A stretch of DNA of 64,000 bases from Solanum dulcamara. Lineage: Eukaryota > Streptophyta > Magnoliopsida > Solanales > Solanaceae. Each line of letters begins with the position of its first letter. Positions within the stretch are counted from its first letter, which is position 1. Under the pieces are notes generated by a model. The model was not told the DNA's origin, ran no database searches, and saw nothing but the letters and a program-made list of their open reading frames with translations. Of this stretch, positions 10,673 to 22,300 are shown piece by piece. Location: NCBI RefSeq assembly GCF_947179165.1, contig NC_077248.1, positions 10,351,256-10,415,255 on the forward strand, in the 5' to 3' direction. The translations under genes and the position numbers were made by a program.

Positions 10673-11463
10673 CTATATAAAACTTTGAATCTTAATCATT
10701 TACTTTCTTCATTTGAATCTGATCACATTTGTCTTTTTGAAATTGGCCAGTTTTCTAGTTTGATTTCTCTGAACAAGAACTTTTTTGTGGACATGAGACT
10801 TCTTGAGAAATATTAAATTCCATAAATTATGAGCTTTTTCTTAATGTAATATTAATTTCAAAATTCCTTGAGAAATAGTGAAAAAAGTGGTGGAATAGCA
10901 ATTAATAATAAGTAATAGTTGGACCCCATGTGAATGTCAACAATCCAACATGTTGCTTAATTTTGGTCTCTCGTGCCCTAAATAATCCATTACTTAATCA
11001 CTAATTCTTCCACTAACATTATATTAGCCATATTAATAATTTTAAAATTAATAAAGAAAAATATAAACATGATAAAAGTGGAGAAATTAATAATGATCAG
11101 TATTGACTAAAAGGCTTTCTAATTTGTTGGTTACACCTCATCAGTCTTTGATTTCACTTTATTAGTCAACAATCAACATATAAGTGGTGGATTAATTCAT
11201 ATGCTCATTACATTATTAATGCATGGGAAAATAATAATGACAACAGTATTAGGAAGAATATGTTTTGGAAACAATATGAACGCTGAAAAGATCGCAGTTT
11301 TTCGAATGTCATTCTTTTGATTGGAGACCTTGTGGCACATTATTTTATTTTAAACAACAAACTATAATTTTAAAGATAAAAAGTAGTAACTTTTATTTAA
11401 AGTATGACTGAGGAGAATTTTAAGGCTTGGTCTAAATTCTAAGGGAAGAGAATTAAAAATGTC
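10673..11463. other. AT-rich spacer, no feature recognised
   Basis: I found no open frame of note, no RNA gene and no convincing repeat boundary here. Confidence 0.5.
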
Positions 11464-11628
11464 CTTAAATTATTTAAAATGGATAAAAATGTCCTCCGTT
11501 TATAGTTTGATCCAAAAATGTCTTTATTGTCAATACTTTGGTCCAGAAATACCTTTTTTGTTATTTAATGGGTCAAAATTTTCCTATTGTTACAAAATGG
11601 GTCCAAAATGCCCCTTTTTGAATAAATA

Positions 11629-11673
<45 letters not shown>

Positions 11674-12116
11674 ATATATTATTTATTTATTTTAAAAAAA
11701 AAAATCTTGTTCCTTATAAAAATATTAATTTTTATAAGGAATAAGATTTGTTTTTTTTAAAATATATATATATATATATATATATATACAACAACAACAA
11801 CCCAGTTTAATCCCACAATGTGGGGTCTGGGGAGGGTAAATTGTACGCAGACCTTACTTCTACCAAGGTAGGACGGCTGTTTCCGGGAGACCCTCGGCTC
11901 AATAAAGCATAAAAGACGTTAGATAAGGCTAAAAAGTGAAGAGGTCAATAAGTTCAAAGCTATATGATAAGGCACATAACAGGGATGCTACAAATAAAAT
12001 AGAGTAATCAAAGGACGGAAAGTACGAAAAGTAATATATAATAGCAGACATCAGAGAACAAGAAATTATAGTGTGCTAAAGCATCTACTAATACGATAGA
12101 CCACCGTGACTATGTA

Positions 12117-12652
12117 CTAGCCTTCTACCCTAATATGGGTCCTCCACACCCTCCTATCTAAGGTCATGTCCTCGGTCAGCTGCAGCTGCGCCATGTCCTG
12201 TCTAATCACCTCTCCCCAATAATTCTTCGGCCTACCCCTACCTCTTCTAAAACCATCCACGACCAACCTCTCACACCTCCGCACTGGGGCATCTGAGTCT
12301 CTCCTCTTCACATGCCCAAACCATATCAGTCGCATTTCCCGCATCTTGTCTTCCACCGAGGCCACTCCTACCTTGTCTCGAATAGACTCGTTCCTAATTC
12401 TGTCGCTCCTGGTATGCTCACACATCCATCTCAACATTCTCATCTCAACAACTTTCATCTTTTGAACGTGGGAGACCTTAACTGGCCAACACTCCGCCCC
12501 ATATAACATGGCCGGTCTAACCACTACTTTGTAGAACTTGCCCTTAAGTTGTGGTGGCACCCTTTTATCACATAGCACACTGAAAGTGAGCCTCCATTTC
12601 ATCCACCCTGCCCCAATACGGTGTGAGACATCCTCGCCAATCTCTCCGCTTC
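12117..12652 (-). pseudogene. RTE LINE ORF, C-terminal fragment
   Basis: About 178 codons match the region downstream of reverse transcriptase in RTE LINEs. Readable segments include [37 protein letters not shown] and [19 protein letters not shown]. The residues before [11 protein letters not shown] in the open frame come from the inserted LTR and are not LINE. No catalytic RT motif remains in this fragment. The in-frame continuation lies at 15205-15418. Confidence 0.88.
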
Positions 12653-15209
12653 TGTAACACCCCAACTTTTTTTCCCACTAAGATTCGGACCATTCTTCAT
12701 GTACGTATAAGATCAAACTCGAAGGCTTCAAATTGTATATATGATCTATGATTGATTCATAAGTATTTAAAATATATTAGATGTGATTTAGGATCATAAG
12801 GGATCCCAAAAAAATCAAGCCAAGTTCAAAGAATTCCTTTCGGCTAACTTTCCGAATGAGTTAGTATAAGGGTCAACTTCAAACGACCATATCTCCTAAA
12901 ATGTAACGAACTGGGTGTCCTTTAACCTATCAAATTAAAGGTCTTTGAGTCTTCTTTCCAACTCCACCAAGATTGTATTTTTCCGAGTTCGGACTCAAAA
13001 GTTATGCTTGGTCGAACAGAGAGGACCTGCAGCGAATTTTGGCCGATTTTCCAGATTTTGTAGGGATATTTTGATAAAATTCCCTAATATCTATATACAC
13101 AACTGGACACGTTTTGGATCATAATTTCAGTCTTTTGCCTCTCCAAACAACTCAAATCTTCATCCCCTTCTCTCTCAAATTATCTCCAATAAAATCCTCT
13201 CAAACTCAAGGATTCAAGTTTCCCTTTGAAGACCTAACATCAAGGTTTCTTCAAAATTTACACTAAGATATGTAAGGCTACTAAAAACATGGATTAAATT
13301 CACCATGTGCCCTACATCTTCTTTGAGATTGAATTTTCATAGCAATTGAGTTTTTTTGATAGATTTATGTCCTAATGAGTTCATACATCTATTAACTTGA
13401 TTTTGTTATGTTGATATTGATAAGTTGAGAAATTGATAAATGCTTCATGTTTGATATGAGTTGATTGATATGAGTTGTTATACATATTTTGTTATGTCTA
13501 AGAGTTGATTGATATGAGTTGTTAAACATATTTTTGTTATATTAGCAATAGATAATTAGCTTGCAGTAACTTGGAATCCATTGGTACGTTACAGTTTAAT
13601 TCAATTACCAAATAATGGAATATAGAAAGAATACTGAAATGTTGGTTAGGATGTTTTCATTAGTTTAACACCTTCACAGATCCAAATTGCTAGAAACAAG
13701 ATGGGGACAATATTTGATTAACCTTTTAGTTATATAACATGAATCCAATTTCTGTGAGTTGATGCCTCAATGGAATTCCATTAGCATTATGAAATTAAAT
13801 TATATTTAAGAAAAAGTTATATTCCTATTAGTATATTCATATAATACTTCCACTTTGATATATTCTAATAATATAGAAAACAAAAGCTAAATTTTATCAT
13901 TTATTTCCTAATTTCACGTGAAGTGTTTGGTTTAGTTTGGGACAACTTGGATAGTTATTAAATAATAATGTTTGGCAAAAGAACACTATGAAAAGACATT
14001 CTTTCTAGTCAAAGGTGATGACAGAAAGTAAAGTAAGCAATATTCTTGAGATTTCCTAAAAATAAATAAAAAAGATATAGACTAGGCTATTGTCTTTTAC
14101 ATGCCTTTAAAAAAATATATAAGATTGGGGTTGATTGAATAATATGATTGGTCAAGAGGCTTGATTTGGGATAGAATTGATGAATTGATAAAGGTCCAAA
14201 CGAGACTGGTCGATATGATTAGATTGAATTGATTGGATAGAGTTTTATGAGCATTGAGTCTTGGGAGGAGTATCGAGCACCGAATTGGGTAAGAGTAAGT
14301 AATAACTCGAATTCAATAACTACGTCGCCAAACATAGGAAGGTATTTGACCGTTAAAGTCGGATGTTTTCCAAATTACTCTCCTGATATAATAGGACTTG
14401 ATTCGTTATGAATCTATGATTTGTTGATTCGTTCTTACCCTGGCAAGGTATGAATGGACGTGGCAACAACGAAGGCTTGTTGTACTATCACTGGCTCATA
14501 AGTGATGGTTGTCGGATAAGAGAAACTCCCATGTAGGTCTTGATAGTACTTTGAGTCGGATCGGGATGGATTGGGTTGGATTGTATGTGATTGGTCCTGT
14601 CTAAATTATATTTTGTTTAGACTCAGAACATCTTGATTGAGTTGTACCTTCTTCTAAGTTGAGATTCTGAGTTGATTTGATCCCACCTTGATGTATGTTT
14701 CATTCGGCCATTTTACATACTCGTACATTCCACGTACTGACGCCATTTGGCCTGCATCATTTCATGATGCAGAGACAGGTACTAGAGATCATCAACAAGC
14801 GCATCGTTGAAGATCTATTCACTTCGAGCTAGTTGGTGAGTCCTCCTTATTTTCGGAGGATACCGCAGTTATCTTTTCAGCTTTGAGTTAGTTTTCCTTT
14901 ATTTTGAATTGTGGTAGCCATGAACCTGTCATTGACACCTCTTATATTGTTGATAGAGGCTTCATAGACTAGAGTGTGGATGATGCTGAATTGTTTCGTT
15001 GTGACTAGTTTTATTTTTTTCTAGTTGTTGAATGTAGATGTGGTTGGCCTTTGACCTTATTATGAATAGTATTCATATGATTTGAGTCTTCCGCTAATAG
15101 AGTGTAACTGAATGAAAGTGTGATTGGACCAAGTGGTTCTCTTGAAGGCCAAAAATGGTTTTCGAGTGCCGGCCACGTCTAGGGTACCCTCCCGGGGCGT
15201 GACAGCTTT
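12648..15209 (+). mobile_element. Solo LTR, 2.55 kb, gypsy-type, inserted in the LINE
   Basis: The element is 12653-15204. It starts TGTAACACCCCAAC and ends CCCGGGGCGTGACA, i.e. TG...CA with complementary TGTAACnCCCC/GGGGCGTGACA ends typical of large plant gypsy LTRs. Flanks GCTTC (12648-12652) and GCTTT (15205-15209) match at 4 of 5 bases as a target duplication. There is no coding sequence inside, so it is best read as a recombined solo LTR rather than a full element. The size resembles the very long LTRs of some Solanum gypsy families; the exact family is not assigned. Confidence 0.8.
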
Positions 15210-15418
15210 CTTGCATGATAGACCTAAGGTACTTGAAACTACTTTTCTTTTGGATGACTTGGTCTCCAAGCCTAACTTCCGCGCCAGCCTCCTGAGGTGT
15301 CTCACTAAACTTGCACTCTAAGTACTCTGTCTTGATCCTACTCAGCTTAAACCCTTTAGACTCCAGGGTATGTCTCCAATTCTCCAGCTTAGCGTTAACT
15401 CCACTATAAGTCTCATCG
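15205..15418 (-). pseudogene. RTE LINE ORF, upstream fragment
   Basis: This encodes the segment just after the RT active site, with [35 protein letters not shown] and VRLGDQ. It is collinear with the LINE at 60.7-63.5 kb and continues into the fragment ending at 12652 once the LTR is ignored. The upstream catalytic domains are absent because of 5' truncation. Confidence 0.85.
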
Positions 15419-15592
15419 ATAAAAAAAATATATATATACATACATATATATATTCAGAAAATAGCATTTTTGACCCATTAAATAACAAAAGGAGCATTTC
15501 TGGACCAAAATATTAATGATAACAACATTTTTGGATCAAACTATAAACGGAGGATATTTTTGTTCATTTTAAATAGTTTAAGTATTTAAAAT

Positions 15593-16307
15593 AACTCTAT
15601 GTAATTATACAAGGCACCAAGACTTTGACCAGGTTGAAAGCTCCTTGGACTGTGACGGGATGAATGAAATGACTCGCGATAATGAATAAATGAAATCTTG
15701 AATTACTTATAAAATTTAGGTTAAAAAATTGAATTAATTTTTTAATCGTACGTTAGGCTTAATTTTAATATTAATTCATAATCAGGTCCAATTCAAGTGC
15801 CCCAAAATTGAACAATTGTGGGATGATATTAAATTAAGATATTCCATATAGCAATAAAGTATTTTAAACCTTTAATATAAATATATAAACCATAGATAAA
15901 ATCATCAAATCGGAAAAGTTGGATGATATTAGAATGCTTTGTATCTCTTATTTTGAGATCATCTAATAAAAGATTCATAAAATAAAATAAAAAATGTAAG
16001 TGATTCATAAATTCAATTCTGTCTAATTCTCGTAAAAATAATACATAATTCAAAGAAATGAAGGCCGGAATTAGGTAAATGTGTTAAATTCTCACGGAAT
16101 CAATATAAATAAGGCATATTCTTTTTGTCTCAATCTTAATTTCAGTAAAACATTAATATAATCATTTTTAAAATGAAACACCCTTTAACAAACTTATAAA
16201 ATTCTACTAGAATCCTTTGGATTGGCTTATAAGTTACTTATATGCTGTTTTTAGCTTTGACTAACTTAAAATCATTTTGTGTTTAAAATAAGCTTCAATA
16301 AATAATT
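15593..16307. other. AT-rich spacer, no feature recognised
   Basis: No gene or clear repeat was recognised. The 74-aa frame at 15829-16053 is low-complexity and is not supported as a gene. Confidence 0.5.
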
Positions 16308-16462
16308 GAGTTTGTTTGGATGAACTTATTTTAAGCAACTTATAAATTGAAAATAACTTATAAGTCAAAAAAATAAGTTGGATGCACCTATTTATCTTTT
16401 AAAAACTTATAAGTAGTTTTTAACTTATAAGTTACTTAAAATAAGTCTATCCAAACAAGCTC
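16308..16462. mobile_element. Short palindromic MITE
   Basis: The left end GAGTTTGTTTGGATGAACTT and the right end, reversed, GAGCTTGTTTGGATAGACTT match for about 40 bp, including TTATTTTAAGNAACTTATAA. The whole 155 bp can fold back. No target duplication is obvious. Related CTTATAAGTTACTTA sequence just upstream (about 16217-16235) suggests a second partial copy. Confidence 0.65.
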
Positions 16463-17563
16463 TCATTCCATGTCATGTGTTGTGAACAAAATTTAAGAAA
16501 ATCTTTTGAATATAATGACATTAAATTAAAAATGTATTAATATATCAAACTAACATTCAAATCGTGTGATTTTGATTACGTCATGTAACATGTCAAAAAT
16601 TAAGAGTTATAAAATAAAAAATGTAATTTTTAAATAAACCAATACAAATAAGACTCAAAAATCATGGAATACATTAAGAGAAATTAGATTGTTATTATAA
16701 GCAAATCCACCATCAAGTGGCTAATTTGGAACGTTTTACGCTATATAGAACGTTGAATTTTTTTGTACTTGACTGCGATTCACAACAATTGACATGGATT
16801 TCATACTTAACTACATCAAAATGAAATTTAAAAAATAAAAATTTACAGATCTAGCTCATGATATCTTTTGTTGAAATTAAGATAACAATTATTTTAAAAT
16901 TGTAATATTCTTTTGTAATTTTTACGAAACCATTGCACATGAAGAAGAAAATGATAGTCAAACATAGAGTGATATACATTATTTTTGTCATATATTTTAT
17001 TAAGTTTTAATTACATTATGTGGCCGTTAGGGTAGTTTATAATGTTAACAGCCTATAAAAAAGGAGTTTAAATTCTAGCACTCAAGTTGCATATAACTTT
17101 ACGCAATTAGGTTACTTGTAAAATTATTATACAAAAATATGCATACGAAGCTCTAAGTGGTAATTAACCTGATAAAAGTAATATTTAATTATTTTTATAA
17201 GATAGATTATACGTGTATATAACTTAAAATCTAGAAAGTTATTCTTTATGTTTTAATTTATTTGATACACTTTTATTCTTAAAAAGATATAATTTTAAAG
17301 CTATTGTTTTGTGGTTAATGAGATAATCTTAAACACATTTGGGTTAGATCGAAGTGTGTTTGGTGGAAAAATGAATTGTCTTTTGATTTTCTAGGTTTTA
17401 TTTTAGGTTGGCTGATGTGTAAATTATTTATATGAGTTGAGTGTTTTGATTGGTTGCACTTTTCACGTGAAAAATGATGGATTTCACCCACACAACCAAA
17501 AATTAATATTTACTAAAATTTTATGTTAGGATTAGTCTGTTTAAAAATTACAAATTATAGATG
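16463..17563. other. AT-rich spacer, no feature recognised
   Basis: No coding region, RNA gene or bounded repeat was found. Confidence 0.5.
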
Positions 17564-17764
17564 ATTCAGGGCAGTGACGGAGCCACATGCACTTGAGGGG
17601 TGTCAATCGACACTCTTTTGTCGAAAAATTATATTGTGTAACTAGATAAAAATATTTATATATATATATATATACTATTGACACTTATTGACTTCCACGC
17701 CATTTAGTTTTTTTATATTTTGACACTTCTTAATTAAAATTTTGACCCCACTACTGATTCAGGG
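17564..17764. mobile_element. Small hAT-type MITE with perfect 8-bp target duplication
   Basis: The element is 17572-17756, 185 bp. Ends are CAGTGACGGAGCCA and, reversed, CAGTAGTGGGGTCA. It is flanked by identical ATTCAGGG at 17564-17571 and 17757-17764. The ends differ from the TAGGG family elsewhere in the window, so this is a separate family. Confidence 0.75.
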
Positions 17765-18040
17765 TTCAGTAAAAAGACGGCGTAGTTAAAACATGAGGGA
17801 AAAAAAACTCAAACAAATTCAAAATTTCTTTATGCATTCTGCCTAATTTAAGCTTAATCCAATTAATAGTGTCACATGGATTGTGAAGAAGGTAGTAAAA
17901 TTTCAATTTTTTTCTTTTGCTCTCATATTTTCCTTATTTGTACAAAATTCGAAGATTCAAGAAAAGAGTCATAATAAGTAGACAATTTTTTTCCCTCTTG
18001 ATTTGACTGAGCACTAAAATTTTAAATTAAAAATATGTAG

Positions 18041-18333
18041 TCTTTTCATTTCAAATTATTTGTTGGCCTATTAAAAAAGTTTCTCCCAAAATAGATGTTA
18101 TTTTACAAGTTCAAAATAATTTTTATTTTATATTTTATTCTTAATAGTTATTGTCCATAAAAATTATAAATATCTTAATTATGACATATAAATAGAATAC
18201 ATATTTATTGAAAAGAGATTATATTTTAAGATAAATAAAATAAAAATTAAATAGTCAATCACCTCTCTTAATTAATTTTTTCAAGGGTTGTGTAAATAAA
18301 GAACACAACAAATATTTTGAGACGGAAGAATAT
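18041..18333. mobile_element. Probable Stowaway-like MITE (old)
   Basis: The left sequence CTTTTCATTTCAAATTATTTGTTG is matched in inverted form by AACAAATATTTTGAGACGGAAG near 18309-18331. The pattern resembles the CTCCCTCCGT...-type ends of Tc1/mariner-derived MITEs. The TA duplication is not certain. Confidence 0.4.
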
Positions 18334-18854
18334 ATTGTATAAAAATAATTTTAAAATTTTATAATTTTAAATATATCACTTAAAATTTAAAAATTACCAA
18401 AAATTAAGAAAGAATCTTAAAATAGACCAACAATAAAATAAAATAAAATACACACACAAATTAAAACATAAGAGTGGATTATTATAAACACAAAGCTTTT
18501 GTTCAACCATATATTTTGAACTGAATTTTTGAAATTATGTTTAAATATATAATTTACTTGAATTTTAAATTTTTATAATTAAATGATTTTTTTAAAATTT
18601 AATCCAAAATTTACGGGTAAAACTAGCCAACTAACGAACTGTAATTGTTTATAAATACGTTATATGTGTCCTTGAACGCTAATACTAGTGAAAAGTGACT
18701 TTTTCTTGCTCTGTTTCTACTTTTCTAGTCTGTGCACTACTTATAGATTTTCTGCGAGTCCCTTTTTTGCTGTTTTTGAGGTCTCTTTCGCCGTCTTTCT
18801 TATTCGGCCGCGCCCCTGCCGACTGCAGAGACCATAATATCCCTATCTCTTCAC
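18331..18854. other. Upstream region of the auxin carrier gene
   Basis: AT-rich until about 18650, then more mixed and CT-rich from about 18700, as is usual close to a plant promoter. No coding region was recognised. Confidence 0.4.
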
Positions 18855-18862
18855 TATAAATA
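18855..18862 (+). promoter_or_regulatory. Candidate TATA box of the auxin carrier gene
   Basis: TATAAATA in a CT-rich to AT-rich transition, about 500 bp before the ATG. Transcription would begin near 18890. This leaves a leader that is probably spliced (see the intron at 19173-19314). Position and context are suggestive only. Confidence 0.45.
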
Positions 18863-19172
18863 TAAAATCAACTGCATTTAAGTCGCCTTTTAAATCAGTT
18901 GTAGTTTCAGAAATACTTATTGAGCTAACATTAAAATCTGTCAATTCTTGAGATGGAGCAATCTTCGGAACTTGTTTTCTTTCCCTCTTGCTCTGCTTTC
19001 TCAGTACTCTAAATTGAATTGTTGTAGTAGAAGTAGTACTGCTCTGTTTTTGTTTTCACTTTGAGGAGACAAAACATAAAGAATAATAGCTCAAAAGAGG
19101 AGTCTTTTTATTGTTTTTTGTTATTTTACAAGAGATCTATCTGAGTTCAACAAAGAGACATCTCAAAACAAG

Positions 19173-19314
19173 GTATTTCAAGAAAGTGGGATTTTTTTAT
19201 TTTTTTTGGGATCTGGGGAATTCTTGGAAATTAGTTTTATGGGGTGGGGAAGTTATAGGTGGTGTAATTTTTATTTATTTTTCCGGTCTCAATTTGTGTT
19301 GTTTGTGTTTGCAG
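19173..19314 (+). other. Probable 5'-UTR intron of the auxin carrier gene
   Basis: Donor AAG|GTATTT at 19173 and acceptor TTTGCAG| ending at 19314 bracket a T-rich 142-bp stretch just before the ATG at 19353. The frame is open through the end of this stretch, but its translation (many W, F and C residues) does not resemble a carrier N-terminus. That supports a spliced leader. Confidence 0.5.
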
Positions 19315-19352
19315 ATCTGCCTGTATTGAGACCACTTTTCTTTAAAATTAAA

Positions 19353-22300
19353 ATGTATCCCGAGAAGCAAGCGGAGGAAGCTATTGTCTCAAACTTCAAT
19401 GGAACTGATCATGATAATGGGGAGGAAGTTGAGAAATTTGGCGGAGAAGAAGAACAGTCCATTTTCAGTGTCAAAAGCCTCCTCTGGCATGGTGGCTCTG
19501 TTTGGGATGCTTGGTTCAGCTGTGCTTCTAATCAGGTACTGTGAATTTTTAACCACAGTTCTTTTTTTTCAGAAATATCATATTTTCTACTGCTAACGAA
19601 AACAACCTATCTCTATCTCTATCTCCTCTGCAAAATAGTGATAAGATTTGTCTACACTTTAGCCTCGACACATTATTGGATGTGTTATTGTGTCATATTT
19701 TTTACTGTATTTTCTAATTCATTTATTTTGACAGGTTGCTCAAGTGCTGTTGACACTTCCTTATTCATTTTCTCAACTTGGTATGGTATCTGGCATAGTG
19801 TTTCAAGTGTTCTATGGTCTTGTTGGGAGTTGGACTGCATACCTCATCAGTGTTCTCTATATAGAGTATAGAAGCAGAAAAGAGAAAGAAGGTGTTAACT
19901 TTAAAAATCATGTCATACAGGTGAGGGTACAAACAAAAAAAAATCATTTTTTTTATACGAATCAAAGTAATAAAAGACTGAATTTTAGTGTATCATAGTG
20001 AAAACGAGCAAACCCTTTTTGTCGAAAAATTATCATACGTATCAAGGTGTATTATTATTTTTCATAAATCAATATTAAATCTTAAACAACTTTAATATCG
20101 CCACACAGTTCAACTTGTAATATTCTCATTATTTTCTAAAAGAATTGTACTTTTTCAGAATCTTTTTGACTTGCAAATAGATTTATTCATCTTTGCTCTG
20201 TATCTGATTTTCTTTTTCAACTGGTAGTGGTTTGAAGTGCTTGATGGACTATTGGGTCCTTACTGGAAAGCAGCAGGGCTTGCCTTCAACTGTACGTTCC
20301 TTCTGTTTGGATCTGTCATACAACTAATTGCTTGCGCAAGGTACGGAACCATTAAATCCTTCTTCATTTAAAACCACATATAGTTCAAATATTAGAAGAC
20401 ATATAAAATAAATAAATAAAAAATTACTCCACTTATGCAAAATTGAGGGTTAATTTGTAAACTTAGATCTTGATTATTAATTTGATAGATTTTTTTTTTA
20501 CTTTGGAACAGTAACATATATTACATCAATGACCATTTAGACAAGAGGACATGGACATACATATTTGGTGCTTGCTGTGCCACAACAGTTTTCATTCCAT
20601 CTTTCCATAACTATCGGATTTGGTCTTTCCTTGGCCTTGGGATGACCACTTATACAGCATGGTACTTAACTATTGCTGCTGTCTTTCATGGCCAGGTAAA
20701 TAATAATACAATTATTTCCTAAAACATATCATCCTGTATTTATTACTCTAATATGCATTCAATTTATTTTTTTTGGCAATTTCTATAAATGATGGAAGGG
20801 TCAATTATTATGTGTTATTATAGGTTGAAAATGTACAACACTCTGCTCCAGCAAAGCTTGTGCTGTATTTCACTGGCGCAACCAATATTCTTTACACCTT
20901 TGGTGGACATGCTGTTACTGTGTAAGTTCTCAATTCTTTTACCCATTTGTAAATGATATTTTATTTTAAAAGTACATTACTACGATTTAACAGAAAAAGT
21001 TGGTATAATTAGGGCCCTAAACAACACTTTAGTCGACTAGTTTTTAAAATATATACAAAGTGTATGAGTAGTGTATATTTTATATTTAACGTCGATTGAG
21101 TTAATTTCATTGCTTTCAATGTTGTTAAAATTTTTAATGGCATTTATATAAATGAGTAGTTATACAACAACAACAACAACCCAGTAAAATTCCACAACGT
21201 GGGGTCTGTGGAGGGTAAAGTGTACACAGACCTTACTTCTATCAATGTAGGACGGCTATTTTTGAAAGACCCTCGGCTCAGTTATAAATATCCATATTAT
21301 ATTATTTTCATAAAATTCTTTATTTATTGTAATGTCAATATCAATATGTGAGTTAAATCCATACGAGACAACTTAGAGTTGTAGTGCAGAAGAATCCAAT
21401 GCCAATATTCTCCAATGTACTTACAATCACTTTAAATAATTGCTTAGAGAGCTTATCATTATATTCCATATTCAGTGGCTACTTTAACCCCCAAGTGGCC
21501 AAGTCAATGAAGACACTGCTTTCATGCCTTAAAAAAGTACATAATCTGAATAGTATTTAAACTTGAAATTGACTGTATAGTAAATAGGAAACAAGTTACC
21601 TTTTTTTTTTATAAAGCTGATTTTATAGAAATAATTACTTTGTATCTCAAAAAGTTAGAAAGATTAAATTTTAGATAAGAATTTCATCAAATAAGTTTAA
21701 GGTATGTCCACTAATTCTATAGAATTGAATCGCCCGTGACTATATTCCTGTATTGTAACTTCTTACATTCACAGTATCATCATTTTGCGTGTTGTTTATA
21801 TATAGGGAAATTATGCATGCAATGTGGAAACCCCAGAAATTCAAATACATTTACCTAATAGCCACACTTTACGTTTTCACCTTAACCATTCCATCAGCTA
21901 CAGCAGTCTACTGGGCATTCGGTGACCAACTTCTAAACCATAGTAACGCATTTTCGCTTCTGCCCAAAGACGGATGGCGCGATGCTGCAGTTATATTGAT
22001 GCTTATTCACCAGTTTATTACGTTTGGGTTCGCGTGTACGCCGTTGTATTTTGTGTGGGAGAAAGTGATAGGTATGCACGACACTAAAAGCATATGCTTA
22101 AGGGCACTTGTTAGGTTGCCTGTGGTGATACCTATATGGTTTTTGGCTATTATATTTCCATTCTTTGGGCCTATTAACTCTGCTGTTGGGGCTCTTTTGG
22201 TTAGTTTCACTGTCTACATCATCCCAGCTCTTGCTCATATGCTCACTTATAGAAAAGCCTCTGCTCGACAGGTAATGCATTTATTTCTTTCTCTATCTTC

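Larger units (their letters stand above)
11788..15418 (-). mobile_element. RTE-type LINE, 5'-truncated, split by a solo LTR
   Basis: The 3' end (minus strand) is the Solanaceae tail with GTGGGGTCTGGGGAGGG and TTG repeats, at 11788-11902. The C-terminal coding part is at 12117-12652. The coding sequence is broken at 12653 by an LTR and resumes at 15205. The 5' truncation is near 15418, after [19 protein letters not shown]. The intact relative at 60.7-63.5 kb shows the two parts are normally contiguous. The element inserted into a TA-rich foldback element. Confidence 0.85.
11464..15592. mobile_element. Foldback-type element split by a LINE insertion
   Basis: The arm at about 11464-11585 and the arm at about 15466-15592 are inverted copies of each other. 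Shared stretches include TCCTCCGTTTATAGTTTGAT and GTTATTTAATGGGTCAAAA. A central palindrome at about 11700-11758, built around TTCCTTATAAAAATT and its complement and bordered by long TA runs, looks like the hinge. The RTE LINE at about 11788-15418 separates the hinge from the right arm. Exact outer ends and target duplication were not resolved. Confidence 0.6.

Noticed and set aside
15094..15441. 115-aa frame treated as one protein
   Set aside because: Its C-terminal part is LTR sequence; only the LINE-derived part at 15205-15418 is real.
19206..19352. N-terminal extension of the auxin carrier
   Set aside because: Although open in frame, it has an intron-like composition and splice sites, and family members start near the MYPEKQ methionine.
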